This document shows positions 55,077 to 64,000 of a DNA stretch of 64,000 nucleotides, piece by piece (position 1 is the stretch's first letter; every line of letters begins with the position of its first letter). The DNA lies in contig NZ_CP087598.1 in the NCBI RefSeq assembly GCF_020990385.1, positions 2,325,615-2,389,614 on the forward strand, read 5' to 3'. A model generated the notes under the pieces. That model was not told the DNA's origin and searched no databases. It saw only the letters and a program-made list of their open reading frames with translations. Made by a program: the position numbers and the translations under genes. Source of the DNA: Paracoccus sp. MA (GTDB lineage Bacteria; Pseudomonadota; Alphaproteobacteria; Rhodobacterales; Rhodobacteraceae).

Positions 55077-55120
55077 TTGCCAGACGGCCGGCCGATTGGT
55101 TATGTCCATTGAAACATAAC
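55077..55120 (+). promoter_or_regulatory. modA promoter with overlapping ModE box
   Basis: Inverted repeat GTTATGT (55099-55105) and ACATAAC (55114-55120) with an 8-base spacer, resembling ModE operators. It overlaps a candidate -10 TATGTC (55101-55106), with -35 TTGCCA (55077-55082) 18 bases upstream. The modA ATG is 15 bases beyond. Binding there would block modABC transcription when molybdate is plentiful. Confidence 0.7.
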
Positions 55121-55135
55121 GAATGGACCAGCCCG

Positions 55136-55876
55136 ATGCGCCTGTCTTTCCTTGCCGCCGCCCTGATCGCGCTTGCCCCGGCCGCGCAGGCCGACGAGAT
55201 CACCATCTTCGCCGCCGCCAGCCTCAAGGACGCGCTGGACGAGATCGCCGCCGATTGGCAGAGAAGCCATGACGATACGGTGGCCATCTCCTATGCCGGC
55301 AGCTCGCAGCTGGCCAAGCAGATCCAGGAGGGGGCGCCGGCCGACCTGTTCATCTCGGCCTCGACGGACTGGATGGACGCGGTGCAGGAATCGGGCGACA
55401 TCGACCCGGCCACGCGCAAGGACCTGCTGGGCAACACGCTGGTGCTGGTCGGAACCGGCAAGCCGGCCGAGGCGCCGGTGACCGAGCTGCCCGCCCTGCT
55501 GGGCGACGGCAAGCTGGCCATGGCGCTGGTCGATTCCGTGCCCGCCGGGCAATACGGCAAGGCGGCGCTGACCTCGCTGGGCCTCTGGGACCAGGTGGAA
55601 AGCCAGGTCGCACAGGCCGACAACGTCCGCGCCGCGCTGAAGCTGGTCGCCACCGGAGAGGCGCCCCTGGGCATCGTCTACGGAAGCGACGCCGTGGCCG
55701 AGCCGGGCGTGGGCGTGATCGCGACCTTCCCGACCGACAGCCATGACAAGATCACCTATCCCGGCGCTGTGACCAGGGCCGCCGACACGCCGCAGGCCGC
55801 CGCCTTCCTTGACAGCCTGTCGCAGGAGCCGGCAAAGTCGATCTTTGAATCTCAAGGCTTCACCGTCACGCAATGA
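55136..55876 (+). CDS. modA: Molybdate-binding periplasmic protein ModA
   Basis: A 246-residue solute-binding protein. The signal peptide ends AQA-DE (residue 18). Binding-site features are IFAAASLKDALDEIA and YAGSSQLAKQI, which bind the oxyanion through backbone amides and Ser hydroxyls. First gene of the operon; ATG at 55136. Confidence 0.93.
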   Translation: MRLSFLAAALIALAPAAQADEITIFAAASLKDALDEIAADWQRSHDDTVAISYAGSSQLAKQIQEGAPADLFISASTDWMDAVQESGDIDPATRKDLLGNTLVLVGTGKPAEAPVTELPALLGDGKLAMALVDSVPAGQYGKAALTSLGLWDQVESQVAQADNVRAALKLVATGEAPLGIVYGSDAVAEPGVGVIATFPTDSHDKITYPGAVTRAADTPQAAAFLDSLSQEPAKSIFESQGFTVTQ

Positions 55877-56577
55877 TCCCCACCGACTGGCTTGGCCCTC
55901 AGGAATGGCAGGCCGTGCGCCTGTCCTTGCGGGTGGCCAGCGTCGCCACGATCGCCAGCCTGCCCTTTGCCGTCGCCATCGCCTGGCTTCTGGCGCGACG
56001 GCGGTTTCCCGGGCACGGGCTGCTGAGCGGCCTCGTGCATCTGCCGCTGATCCTGCCCCCGGTCGTCACCGGCTACCTGCTGCTGGTCACCTTCGGCACG
56101 CAGGGGCCGGTGGGCAGCCTGCTGAAGCCCTTGGGCATCGTCTTCGCCTTTCGCTGGACCGGCGCGGCGCTGGCCTGCGGCATCATGAGCTTTCCGCTGA
56201 TGGTGCGCGCCATCCGGCTGGGCTTCGAGGCGGTGGACCCCAGGCTGGAACAGGCCGCCGCCACCCTGGGCGCGCCGCGGGCCTGGATCTTCCTGACCGT
56301 GACCCTGCCCCTGATCCTGCCCGCCATCCTGGCCGGCGCCACGCTGGGCTTCGCCAAGGCGATGGGCGAGTTCGGCGCCACCATCACCTTCGTCTCGAAC
56401 ATTCCCGGCCAGACCCAGACGCTGCCCTCGGCCATCTATGCGCTGCTGCAGGTGCCCTCGGGCGATGCGGCGGCGCTGCGGCTGGTGCTGGTCTCGGTGG
56501 TGATCGCCATGGCGGCGGTGCTGGTCTCGGAATGGCTGGCATGGCGCATGTCGGCGCGCATGTCGGGGCGGCGCTGA
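55873..56577 (+). CDS. modB: Molybdate ABC transporter permease ModB
   Basis: A 234-residue permease with five helices and the EAA loop (LEQAAATLGAPRAWIFLTVTL). GEFGATITFVSNIPGQTQTL is the typical CysTW/ModB ending. ATG overlaps modA stop by 4 bases. Confidence 0.94.
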   Translation: MIPTDWLGPQEWQAVRLSLRVASVATIASLPFAVAIAWLLARRRFPGHGLLSGLVHLPLILPPVVTGYLLLVTFGTQGPVGSLLKPLGIVFAFRWTGAALACGIMSFPLMVRAIRLGFEAVDPRLEQAAATLGAPRAWIFLTVTLPLILPAILAGATLGFAKAMGEFGATITFVSNIPGQTQTLPSAIYALLQVPSGDAAALRLVLVSVVIAMAAVLVSEWLAWRMSARMSGRR

Positions 56578-57620
56578 TGCTGGCGGTCGCCTTTCGCCAC
56601 CGTTTTCCCGGCCTGGCGCTGGATGTCGCCTTCGAGGCGCCGGGCGGCGTGACGGCGCTGTTCGGCCCCTCGGGCTGCGGGAAAAGCACGGCGATCAACG
56701 CCATCGCCGGACTCCTGCGTCCCGACCAGGGCCGGATCGCGCTGAACGGGCGGGTGCTGTTCGACGGCAGGACCAATCTGCCGCCTCAGGCGCGGCGCAT
56801 CGGCTGCGTGTTCCAGGACGCGCGGCTGTTTCCGCATATGACGGTGGCGGCGAACCTGCGCTATCCCTCGCGCTGGCGGCGCGGCGCGGCGCGGGATTTC
56901 GACCGCATCGTCGAGATGCTGGCGCTGGGGCCGCTGCTTGCGCGCCGCCCCGGCACGTTGTCGGGCGGCGAGCGCCAGCGCGTCGCCATCGGCCGAGCGC
57001 TGCTGTCGGACCCGGCGCTTTTGGTGATGGACGAGCCGCTGGCGGCGCTGGACGAGGCCCGCAAGGCCGAGATCATGCCCTGGCTGGAACGCCTGCGGGA
57101 CGAGATCCGATTGCCGATCCTCTATGTCAGCCATTCGGTCCCCGAGGTGCTGCGGCTGGCGACCACGGTGGTGCTGATGCGGCAGGGCCGCGTCACCCAT
57201 TCCGGCCCGCTGACCCAGATCCTGGCCGATCCGGCGCTGGCCCCGCAACTCGGCGCGCGCGAGGCCGGCGCGCTCATCCGCGCCACGGTCGAGGGGCGCG
57301 AGCCCGACGGCATGACAAGGGTCGCCACCGCCGGGGGGCCGATGCTGCTGCCGGAACTGGATCTGCCCCCCGGGCGGGTGCTGCGGCTGCGAATCCTTGC
57401 GCATGAGGTGATCCTGGCGCGCGAGGCGCCGCTGGGCCTCTCGGCGCTGAACGTGCTGCCGGTCGCGGTGACGCGGATCGAGGGCGGGCTGGTGCAGCTG
57501 GCCCTGGGCGATGAGCGGATGCTTGCGCAAGTCACGCCGCGCTCGGTCAAGGCACTGGAATTGCAGCCGGGCACCGCCTGCCATGCGGTCGTGAAATCGG
57601 TCTCGGTCCTGCCCAGCTAG
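56577..57620 (+). CDS. modC: Molybdate ABC transporter ATPase ModC
   Basis: A 347-residue ATPase: Walker A FGPSGCGKST, signature LSGGERQRVAIG, Walker B LLVMDEPL; the C-terminal Mop/TOBE domain (about 275-345) can bind molybdate. ATG at 56577 shares one base with the modB stop. The operon ends here; a GGGTCG/CGACCC dyad follows in 57622-57652. Confidence 0.94.
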   Translation: MLAVAFRHRFPGLALDVAFEAPGGVTALFGPSGCGKSTAINAIAGLLRPDQGRIALNGRVLFDGRTNLPPQARRIGCVFQDARLFPHMTVAANLRYPSRWRRGAARDFDRIVEMLALGPLLARRPGTLSGGERQRVAIGRALLSDPALLVMDEPLAALDEARKAEIMPWLERLRDEIRLPILYVSHSVPEVLRLATTVVLMRQGRVTHSGPLTQILADPALAPQLGAREAGALIRATVEGREPDGMTRVATAGGPMLLPELDLPPGRVLRLRILAHEVILAREAPLGLSALNVLPVAVTRIEGGLVQLALGDERMLAQVTPRSVKALELQPGTACHAVVKSVSVLPS

Positions 57621-57694
57621 GTCGGGTCGAGGCTTTGTCATTTGCGCGACCCCGGAAATTTCGCTTATCCTGCCCGCAAAAACATGAGGGCAGT

Positions 57695-58273
57695 ATGAAC
57701 AGGTTTCTCAAGCTCGCCATCGTCGGGCTGGTGGCCTCTTGCGGAGGAGGCGGGAACTACAAGGCACCGCGCAATCTGGAAAACGCCTGCGCCCTGGCGG
57801 CGGAACGGCCCGCCTATATGCGCGCGATGAAGGCGACAGAGCGGCGCTGGGGCATCCCCGTCCACGTCCAGATGGCGACGATTCACCAGGAATCGAAATT
57901 CATCGGCGATGCCCGGACCCCGCATCAATATGCGCTGGGGATCATCCCGATCGGGCGGCAGAGTTCGGCCTATGGCTACAGCCAGGCGCTGGACAGCACC
58001 TGGGACGATTACCGCAAGCAGACCGGCAACCGCCGCGCCCGGCGCGACAACATCAAGGACGCCACCGATTTCATGGGCTGGTACATGAACGATTCGGCGC
58101 GGATGCTGGGCATCTCGAAATGGGATGCCGGCGCGCAATACCTAGCCTATCACGAAGGCCGCAGCGGCTTCGCCAAGGGATCGCACAATTCCAAGCCCTG
58201 GCTGGTGAACGTGGCCGGCAAGGTCCAGACCCGGTCCGAGCTTTACCGGATGCAGCTCGCCTCCTGCCGCTGA
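57695..58273 (+). CDS. Lytic transglycosylase-like lipoprotein
   Basis: A 192-residue lipoprotein: the lipobox VASC puts the lipidated Cys at residue 16. The SLT-like domain contains HQESKFIGDARTP with the catalytic Glu and YGYSQALDSTWDDY. It would cut glycan strands of peptidoglycan at the outer membrane. ATG at 57695, chosen over a frame open to 57635, since only it precedes a signal. Confidence 0.85.
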   Translation: MNRFLKLAIVGLVASCGGGGNYKAPRNLENACALAAERPAYMRAMKATERRWGIPVHVQMATIHQESKFIGDARTPHQYALGIIPIGRQSSAYGYSQALDSTWDDYRKQTGNRRARRDNIKDATDFMGWYMNDSARMLGISKWDAGAQYLAYHEGRSGFAKGSHNSKPWLVNVAGKVQTRSELYRMQLASCR

Positions 58274-58298
58274 GCCGCCGGAGCCCGGCCGCATAGGA

Positions 58299-58359
58299 GT
58301 ATTTGAGAAACGGTGAAAGACCGAAGCCCCGCGCTCGGTCTTCTCTGTTTCTCAAATAC
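58299..58359. repeat. Palindromic GTATTTG element (copy 2)
   Basis: Arms 58299-58324 and 58334-58359, with a 9-base loop. The outer 13 bases (GTATTTGAGAAAC and complement) are perfect and the inner part shows AAGACCG pairing with several mismatches. Same core as the copy at 53318. It separates the convergent transglycosylase and lolA genes. Confidence 0.7.
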
Positions 58360-58438
58360 CCATGCCGGCCGTTCCACGGGCGCGGCGCAGGAGAAAGGGG
58401 TCGCAAGGCTGCCAATTCATGCCGGCCCGCCGCGGTCT

Positions 58439-59035
58439 TCAGCGGCGGCGGGCGATCTCGTTCTCGATGGCGAAGGTCGAGGGCGCGAAGCTGACCCCGG
58501 TCTGCATGTCGCCCAGGATGACGGTGGTGCGCTTGCCGGTGTCGTCGGTCACCACCCATTGCCGCAGCTGCGTCGGGTTGGCGGTGAAGACCATCTGGAT
58601 ATTGCCGTATTCCGGATGCTGCGGGTCCTGCGCGGTGACGACGGTGGTGTTCTTCTTCTCGGCATAGCCGGTGACCATCCGCGCCTGGCCCAGGTTGATG
58701 TTCGGCGCCAGGATCAGCGACAGCGGCGTCTTGGACAGCGGATATTGCTGCGGGCCGCCGCGCGTCTTGCCGTCGAACACCGCGACCTGCCCGGCCGAGG
58801 CCAGCACCAGCGTCCGGTCGCCCTTGTATTCGAAGCGCACCCGGTTCGGGCGGTGGATGTAAAGCACCCCGGTCGAGATCGAGCCGTCGGCATTCACTTG
58901 GGTGAAATCCGCCTTGGCGGTCTTCAGGCCGTTGAGATAGCGCGAGATCTCGTTCAGCGGGATCTTCTCGGCCAGGGCGGGAAAGGCCATGGCCAGACAC
59001 AGGACGGGGGCGAGGGCGAGCGTTTTCAGTTTCAT
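58439..59035 (-). CDS. lolA: Outer-membrane lipoprotein carrier LolA-like
   Basis: A 198-residue periplasmic chaperone. The signal peptide ends LA-EKIPL (residues 1-22), followed by LolA motifs AKADFTQVNADGSISTGVLY, RVRFEYKGD, and TQLRQWVVTD. It shuttles lipoproteins from LolCDE to the outer membrane. ATG at 59035. Confidence 0.9.
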   Translation of the reverse strand: MKLKTLALAPVLCLAMAFPALAEKIPLNEISRYLNGLKTAKADFTQVNADGSISTGVLYIHRPNRVRFEYKGDRTLVLASAGQVAVFDGKTRGGPQQYPLSKTPLSLILAPNINLGQARMVTGYAEKKNTTVVTAQDPQHPEYGNIQMVFTANPTQLRQWVVTDDTGKRTTVILGDMQTGVSFAPSTFAIENEIARRR

Positions 59036-59125
59036 GGGCTGGATGATACCGATCCTTCGATGTCTTGCACATCACGTTCGCTGGATGCGCGGCGCCTCAA
59101 CGCTGACGGCGGCGTGAGCGTTCCG

Positions 59126-60349
59126 TCACAGCCTTCGCCCGGTCAGCAGCCGCGGCATCGGATCAAGGCCCAGCCCCGCCGCCTGCCGCATGAAGCCGCG
59201 CCGCAGCGGCGGGATGGCATCGACCAGGCCCATGCCGATCTCGCGCGCGGCGCGCAGCAGCGGATTGGCATTGGAAAACAGCGTGTTCACCCCGTCCATG
59301 CCAAGGGCCAGCGCCGTCGCGTCCGGACGGCGCCAGTCCTGATAGCGGGCCAGCACCGGCGCGGCGCCGATATCCTCGCCGCGGCGGCGGGCGGCGACGA
59401 TCACCTCGGCCAGCGCCGCCACGTCGCGCAGGCCCAGGTTCAGCCCCTGCCCGGCGATGGGATGCACGCCATGCGCCGCGTCGCCGACCAGCGCCACGCG
59501 CGCATCGACATAGCGCTCGGCCAGCGTCAGGTTCAGCGGATAGGAGAATCGCGGGCCGGCCAGCCGGATTTCGCCCAGGAAATCGCCGAAGCGCGGGCGC
59601 AGGACGGCCAGGAAGTCCGGGTCCGGCAGTTCGATGATGGCGCGGGCCTGGGCCTCGGCCTCGGACCAGACGATCGAGCTGCGATTTCCCGGCAGCGGCA
59701 GGATCGCCAGCGGCCCGGTGGGCATGAAATACTGATGTGCGGTGCCGTGATGCGGCAAGTCGTGATCGACCGCCGCGACCAGCGCGATCTGGCCGTAATC
59801 ATGGCCGATGCGCCGGATTCCGGCCCGCGCCGCCACGCCCGACTGCCGCCCGTCGGCCCCGACCAGCAGCGCCGCGCGCAGCACGCGGCCGTCCGACAGC
59901 GTGGCGCGGATGGCCGGGCCGTCGGGCTGCTGCCCGATGACCGAAAGGCCCGGCAGATGCGCGACCCGGTCCTGCATCCCGGCCAGCAGCGCGCGGTAAA
60001 GGAACCGGTCCTCGAGCATGTAGCCCAGCCGGCCCTCCTCGATCTCGGCGCCGTCGAAATGCAGGCCGAAGGGACCGGCGCCTTCACCCGGCACGCCCTG
60101 CGTGGCCTCGACCTTGCGGATCTCCTGCGCCTTGTCGGCCAGGTCGCGCCACAGCCCCAGCGCGGCCAGCAGCCGCTGCGAGGCCAGGGCCAGCGCATAG
60201 GCGCGGCCGTCGAAAGCGTCGCCGGCGCGGGCATCGGCGGGGCGGGCATCGACCACGGCCACCGACAGGCCCGCATCGGCCAGCGCCAGCGCCAGCGCCG
60301 GGCCGTTCAGCCCGCCGCCCGCGATCAGGATGTCGAAATCGGTCTTCAT
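59126..60349 (-). CDS. UbiH/COQ6-family FAD-dependent hydroxylase
   Basis: A 407-residue flavoprotein monooxygenase of the ubiquinone biosynthesis type. FAD motifs: ILIAGGGLNGPALALALA (GxGxxG), then RVALVGDAAHGVHPIAGQGL (GD box). Probably hydroxylates a ring position of a ubiquinone precursor; exactly which one cannot be told. ATG at 60349; longer frame upstream is not used. Confidence 0.9.
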   Translation of the reverse strand: MKTDFDILIAGGGLNGPALALALADAGLSVAVVDARPADARAGDAFDGRAYALALASQRLLAALGLWRDLADKAQEIRKVEATQGVPGEGAGPFGLHFDGAEIEEGRLGYMLEDRFLYRALLAGMQDRVAHLPGLSVIGQQPDGPAIRATLSDGRVLRAALLVGADGRQSGVAARAGIRRIGHDYGQIALVAAVDHDLPHHGTAHQYFMPTGPLAILPLPGNRSSIVWSEAEAQARAIIELPDPDFLAVLRPRFGDFLGEIRLAGPRFSYPLNLTLAERYVDARVALVGDAAHGVHPIAGQGLNLGLRDVAALAEVIVAARRRGEDIGAAPVLARYQDWRRPDATALALGMDGVNTLFSNANPLLRAAREIGMGLVDAIPPLRRGFMRQAAGLGLDPMPRLLTGRRL

Positions 60350-60479
60350 GCTGCGCACTATGACCGTCGGCGAGGCAATGTCCATGCGTCTCCGTCGCCG
60401 CCAAGCGGCATTGCGGGCGCCTGCGCGGCGGGATAGCCTGTGCCTTATTTGGTATTTGAACGTTTGTCGGGGGATGGGC

Positions 60480-61805
60480 ATGGATTGGCTCAAGGTGTCA
60501 GCGGCGGAACAGGGCCGGGCGATCCTCGCCGGGCTCATCAGCCCGGTCGGGCAGGCCGAGGCCTATCTGGACGCAGCCGCCCGCCACCCCTATGGCGACC
60601 GCATCTATGCCCGGCTGACCCCCGAACGCGCCCGGGCCGAGGCCATCGCCGCCCATGACCGGGCCCGCGCAGGGCTGCGGCGCGGGCTGCTGGACGGGGT
60701 GGCGATCAGCTGGAAGGACAATATCGACAGCGCCGGCACCGCGACCGAGGCGGGCTCGCGCCTGCTGGAGGGCCGGGTGCCCGAGCGCGACGCCGCCATC
60801 CTGGCCGGGGCGACGCTGGACGGGCTGGTCTGCCTGGGCAAGACGCATATGTCCGAACTGGCCTTTTCCGGGCTGGGGGTGAACCCGGTGACGGCGACCC
60901 CGCCGAACAGCATCGACCAGGAGCTGGCGCCGGGCGGATCAAGCGCGGGGGCGGCGGTCTCGGTGGCGCTGGGGCTGGCGGCGGCGGCCGTCGGCTCGGA
61001 TACCGGCGGCTCTCTGCGGGTGCCGGCGGCCTGGAACGGGCTGGTCGGCTTCAAGCCCACGCAGGGTGCCGTCAGCGGCGAGGGCATCGTGCCGCTGTGC
61101 CGCCGCTTCGACGTGGCCGGCCCCATCGCCCGCACGGTCGAGGATTGCGCCGAGCTTTTCGCCGTGCTGCGCGGCGAGCCCGCGCCCGACCTGGCCGGGG
61201 CCGGCCCGCGCGGCCTGCGGCTGATGGTGCTGGACGGCGTGCCCTTCGACGAGGCGCGCAAGGAGCCCGTGGCCGGTTTCGAGGATGCGGTGGACCGCCT
61301 GGCCCGCGCCGGCGCCCGCATCACCCATGCCGCGCCGCCCTGCGTGGCCGAGGCCATGGTGCTGGCGCCGCTGCTTTTCGCCCCCGAGGCCTATGGCATC
61401 TGGCGCGAGCAGATCGAGGCGGCGCCCGAGCTGATGTATCCGCCGATCCTGGAACGCTTCCGGGGCGGCCAGTTCGTGCTGGCCGCGGATTACGTCGCCG
61501 CCTGGGAAGAGCTCGACCGGCTGCGCGCCGACTGGGCGCGGCTGGTCGCCGGCTTCGACGCAGTGATCCTGCCCACGGCGCCGATCCTGCCGCCGCCGGT
61601 GGACCGGCTGCTGGCCGAAGAGGAGTTCTTCGCGCGCGAGAACCTGCTGACCCTGCGCAACACCCGCATCGCCAATCTGCTGGGCCTGCCGGCGATCAGC
61701 CTGCCGACCGGCCATCCGGCCTGCGGCATCATGCTGATGGGCCGCGCGGGCGGCGACCGCGCCCTTCTGGCCGCCGCCGCCGGGGCCGAGGCCGGCCTGC
61801 GCTGA
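60480..61805 (+). CDS. Amidase signature-family hydrolase
   Basis: A 441-residue amidase. The Ser-cisSer-Lys triad is Lys79 (SWKDNI), Ser154 (PGGSSAG) and nucleophile Ser178 (TGGSLRVP). Residue spacing of 24 between the serines is the family norm. Not a clear GatA since no gatB/C neighbour is present. TCGGGGG lies before the start; ATG at 60474 is an alternative. Confidence 0.9.
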   Translation: MDWLKVSAAEQGRAILAGLISPVGQAEAYLDAAARHPYGDRIYARLTPERARAEAIAAHDRARAGLRRGLLDGVAISWKDNIDSAGTATEAGSRLLEGRVPERDAAILAGATLDGLVCLGKTHMSELAFSGLGVNPVTATPPNSIDQELAPGGSSAGAAVSVALGLAAAAVGSDTGGSLRVPAAWNGLVGFKPTQGAVSGEGIVPLCRRFDVAGPIARTVEDCAELFAVLRGEPAPDLAGAGPRGLRLMVLDGVPFDEARKEPVAGFEDAVDRLARAGARITHAAPPCVAEAMVLAPLLFAPEAYGIWREQIEAAPELMYPPILERFRGGQFVLAADYVAAWEELDRLRADWARLVAGFDAVILPTAPILPPPVDRLLAEEEFFARENLLTLRNTRIANLLGLPAISLPTGHPACGIMLMGRAGGDRALLAAAAGAEAGLR

Positions 61806-61933
61806 CCCCCGGATTTTCCGGGCAAATCCGGGGCGGGCAGGCGCAATCTTCCCGCGAAACTCTGGACGCATGGGGGGATTGCCGGTAATCTTGCGACGAA
61901 ACGGGGCGCGACGACCCCGAACGAGAGGCAGTC

Positions 61934-63127
61934 ATGGCAATTCCCGAGCGGTTCTCGAACCTGCCGGATTATGCGTTTCCGCGCCTGCGGAAACTGCTCG
62001 CGGGCATTGAGCCCGGGGGCGATCCCCTGATCCTGACCATTGGCGAACCGCGCCATGCGCTGCCGGATTTCGTCGGCCCGGTCATGGCCGAAAGCATCGC
62101 CGATTTCGGCAGATACCCCGCGAACGAGGGCACGGCCGAACTGCTGGCCGCGATCTCGGGCTGGCTGAAGCGGCGCCACGGGCTGGATGTGGCGCCCGAG
62201 CGCATCATGGCGCTGAACGGCACGCGCGAGGGGCTGTTCAACGCTGCCCTGGCGCTGGCGCCGGAACGCAAGAACGGCCAGAAGCCCGCAATCCTGGTGC
62301 CGAATCCGTTCTATCAGGTCTATGCCGTGGCCGCCGCCGCCGTGGGCGCCGAGCCCGTCTTCGTGCCCGCCACTCCAGAAACCGGCCACCTGCCGCGCTT
62401 TGCCGACCTGCCCGCCGCGGTGCTGGACCGGGCCACCGTGGCCTATCTGTGCTCGCCCGCCAATCCGCAGGGCAGCATCGCCTCTGAAGACTACCTCGAA
62501 GAGCTGATCGCGCTGGCGGAAAAGCACGATTTCCTGGTGTTTTCCGACGAATGCTATTCCGAGATCTGGCGCGACGCGCCGCCGCCCGGCGCGCTTGCCG
62601 TGGCGACGCGCATGGGCCTGCCCGACCGGGTGGTGATGTTCAACTCGCTGTCGAAACGCTCGAACCTGCCGGGGCTGCGCTCGGGCTTCGCGGTGGGCGG
62701 GAAGGAACAGATCGCACAGATGCGGCGGCTGCGCAGCTATGCCGGCGCCCCCCTGCCCCTGCCGGTGCAGCGCGTCAGCGCCATGGCCTGGGGCGACGAG
62801 GGCCATGTCGAGGCCAGCCGCGCGCTCTATCAGCAGAAATACGCCATCGCCGACCGGGTGCTGGGCAATGTGCCGGGCTATCAGCCGGTCGCGGGCGGCT
62901 TCTTCCTGTGGCTGCCGGTCCCGGAAAGCGTCGGCACCGGCGAGGATGCCGCGAAGAAGCTTTGGGCCGAGGCCGGCATCCAGGTGCTGCCCGGCGCCTA
63001 TCTGGCCCGCGACGGCCAGGCCGGCAATCCCGGCCGGAATTTCATCCGCGTGGCGCTGGTCGCCCCGGCGGACCAGACCGAGGCGGCGCTGAACCGCCTG
63101 AAAAACTGTTTGTATCAAGGGGGTTGA
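61934..63127 (+). CDS. Class I/II aminotransferase, DapC-like
   Basis: A 397-residue PLP enzyme with the internal aldimine Lys241 in NSLSKRSNLPG, CSPANPQG and FSDECYSEI (PLP Asp). Most like succinyldiaminopimelate aminotransferase (DapC) of lysine synthesis. AGAGGCAG before the ATG. Followed by ftsK after 3 bases. Confidence 0.88.
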   Translation: MAIPERFSNLPDYAFPRLRKLLAGIEPGGDPLILTIGEPRHALPDFVGPVMAESIADFGRYPANEGTAELLAAISGWLKRRHGLDVAPERIMALNGTREGLFNAALALAPERKNGQKPAILVPNPFYQVYAVAAAAVGAEPVFVPATPETGHLPRFADLPAAVLDRATVAYLCSPANPQGSIASEDYLEELIALAEKHDFLVFSDECYSEIWRDAPPPGALAVATRMGLPDRVVMFNSLSKRSNLPGLRSGFAVGGKEQIAQMRRLRSYAGAPLPLPVQRVSAMAWGDEGHVEASRALYQQKYAIADRVLGNVPGYQPVAGGFFLWLPVPESVGTGEDAAKKLWAEAGIQVLPGAYLARDGQAGNPGRNFIRVALVAPADQTEAALNRLKNCLYQGG

Positions 63128-63130
63128 CGC

Positions 63131-64000
63131 ATGGCGAGCTGGCAGGCGAAACACCGCGATCCGCTGTTCGACCAGAGCACGCAGGCGGCGCTGGAACGGC
63201 GCGGCAAGGAATTGCTGGGCGCGGGCCTGGTCATCCTGGGCGTGCTGATCGCGATGATGCTGGTCAGCTATTCCCCCGACGATCCCAGCTTCATGTCGGC
63301 GACCGACCAGCCGGCGCAGAACTATCTGGGCCGCTTCGGCGCCTATGTCGCCTCGGCGCTGTTCATGATCACCGGCTACGGCACCTGGGTGCTGGTCGTC
63401 GGTGCCGTGGCCTGGGGCCTGCGGCTGATGCTGCACCGGGGCGAGGAACGGCTGATGCGCGGCATCTTCCTGCCCATCGCGATGGTGCTGGTGTCGATCT
63501 ATGCCACCTCGATGACCCCGCCCCTCGACTGGACGCAAAGCTTCGGTCTGGGCGGGCATCTGGGCGACATGCTGATGGGCGGCATGCTGTCCGCGATGCC
63601 GATGAAGGCCTCGATCGCCATCAAGCTGCTGGCGCTGCTGACCGCCATCGGCGCCCTGGCCTTTCTGGCCTTCGTGCTGGGCTTCGACCGCAAGGAACTG
63701 GCGACCATCGGCACCTTCCTGCGCGACGGGCTGGCCACCGCCCGCATCCTGGCGCTGCATGCGGTGGATCGCGGGGCGCGGCTGTCCTCGGGCGCGGCGC
63801 GCGGGATCAGGACCCGGGCCGAGGCCCGGCGCGAGCGTGCCGGCCGCTCTGGCGACGCAGCCCTGCCGCAGGCGTCGCGCCGCAGCCTGCCGGGCCTGCG
63901 CCCTGCCCCGGCCCCCTTGGCCGAGGACCGCGAGTTCGCCCCCCAGCCCGAGCTGATCGACCCCGAGACGCATTATGCCGAGGATGACGAACCGCCTTCG
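63131..64000 (+). CDS. ftsK: DNA translocase FtsK, N-terminal part
   Basis: The first 290 residues of FtsK, cut by the window end. Four membrane segments (about 28-47, 73-95, 115-130 and 160-185) and the start of the acidic/proline linker are seen; the motor domain lies beyond 64000. FtsK acts at the division septum and in dimer resolution. Confidence 0.9.
   Translation, partial: MASWQAKHRDPLFDQSTQAALERRGKELLGAGLVILGVLIAMMLVSYSPDDPSFMSATDQPAQNYLGRFGAYVASALFMITGYGTWVLVVGAVAWGLRLMLHRGEERLMRGIFLPIAMVLVSIYATSMTPPLDWTQSFGLGGHLGDMLMGGMLSAMPMKASIAIKLLALLTAIGALAFLAFVLGFDRKELATIGTFLRDGLATARILALHAVDRGARLSSGAARGIRTRAEARRERAGRSGDAALPQASRRSLPGLRPAPAPLAEDREFAPQPELIDPETHYAEDDEPPS

Noticed and set aside
60440-60462. 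TATTTGGTATTTG near 60450 as a third GTATTTG repeat
   Set aside because: There is no inverted partner nearby, so no hairpin forms.

Overview
The window looks like chromosome of a high-GC alphaproteobacterium of the Rhodobacteraceae, most likely Paracoccus. This is inferred from the strong G/C wobble bias, many 4-base ATGA/GTGA operon overlaps, the Rhodobacterales-type flagellar gene order and families such as DUF1127 and the putative selenate-binding proteins. No rRNA, tRNA, CRISPR array or complete insertion sequence was seen.

Layout. (1) 0.1-10.4 kb: a family 2 glycosyltransferase, then a seven-gene minus-strand operon for carnitine catabolism: BKACE (dehydrocarnitine cleavage), a peptide-type binding protein, an L-carnitine dehydrogenase/thioesterase fusion, two permeases, a double ATPase and an HSL-type esterase. 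A GlxA-type regulator diverges from it. Together they would take up carnitine or acylcarnitine and release glycine betaine plus acetoacetate. (2) 10.4-13.1 kb: a DUF1127 protein, two LysR regulators and a PACE efflux pump. (3) 13.1-17.7 kb: selA followed by a PhnD/C/E-like ABC transporter, probably for selenium oxyanions. (4) 18-23.4 kb: a glycosyltransferase/hydrolase fusion, a GT61 enzyme, and a subtilase overlapping a small partner gene. (5) 23.4-28.9 kb: a gene-poor, partly decayed segment with a flavin reductase, a cytochrome P450 and an MFS exporter carrying an amber codon. (6) 28.9-38.9 kb: two divergent flagellar operons (fliL-orf-motE-motA-orf-flhA-fliR-flhB-fliJ-like; fliF-fliH-fliN-fliP). 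(7) 39-44.3 kb: an RND efflux operon with two adaptors. (8) 44.6-53.1 kb: recQ and yggT, then envelope genes (UMF1 transporter, mepA, phytase-like protein, serine hydrolase) and the queuosine-precursor transporter yhhQ. (9) 53.1-64 kb: a short RNA with an 18-codon ORF behind an almost perfect anti-SD match, a thiolase, modE/modABC with a visible ModE box, a lytic transglycosylase, lolA, a ubiH-type hydroxylase, an amidase, an aminotransferase and the start of ftsK.

The observations most worth a second look are the carnitine operon with its peptide-type transporter, the selA-linked transporter, the super-SD short ORF at 53.1 kb, the subtilase pair, and the junction at 28.8 kb where a flagellar gene runs into the decayed segment.
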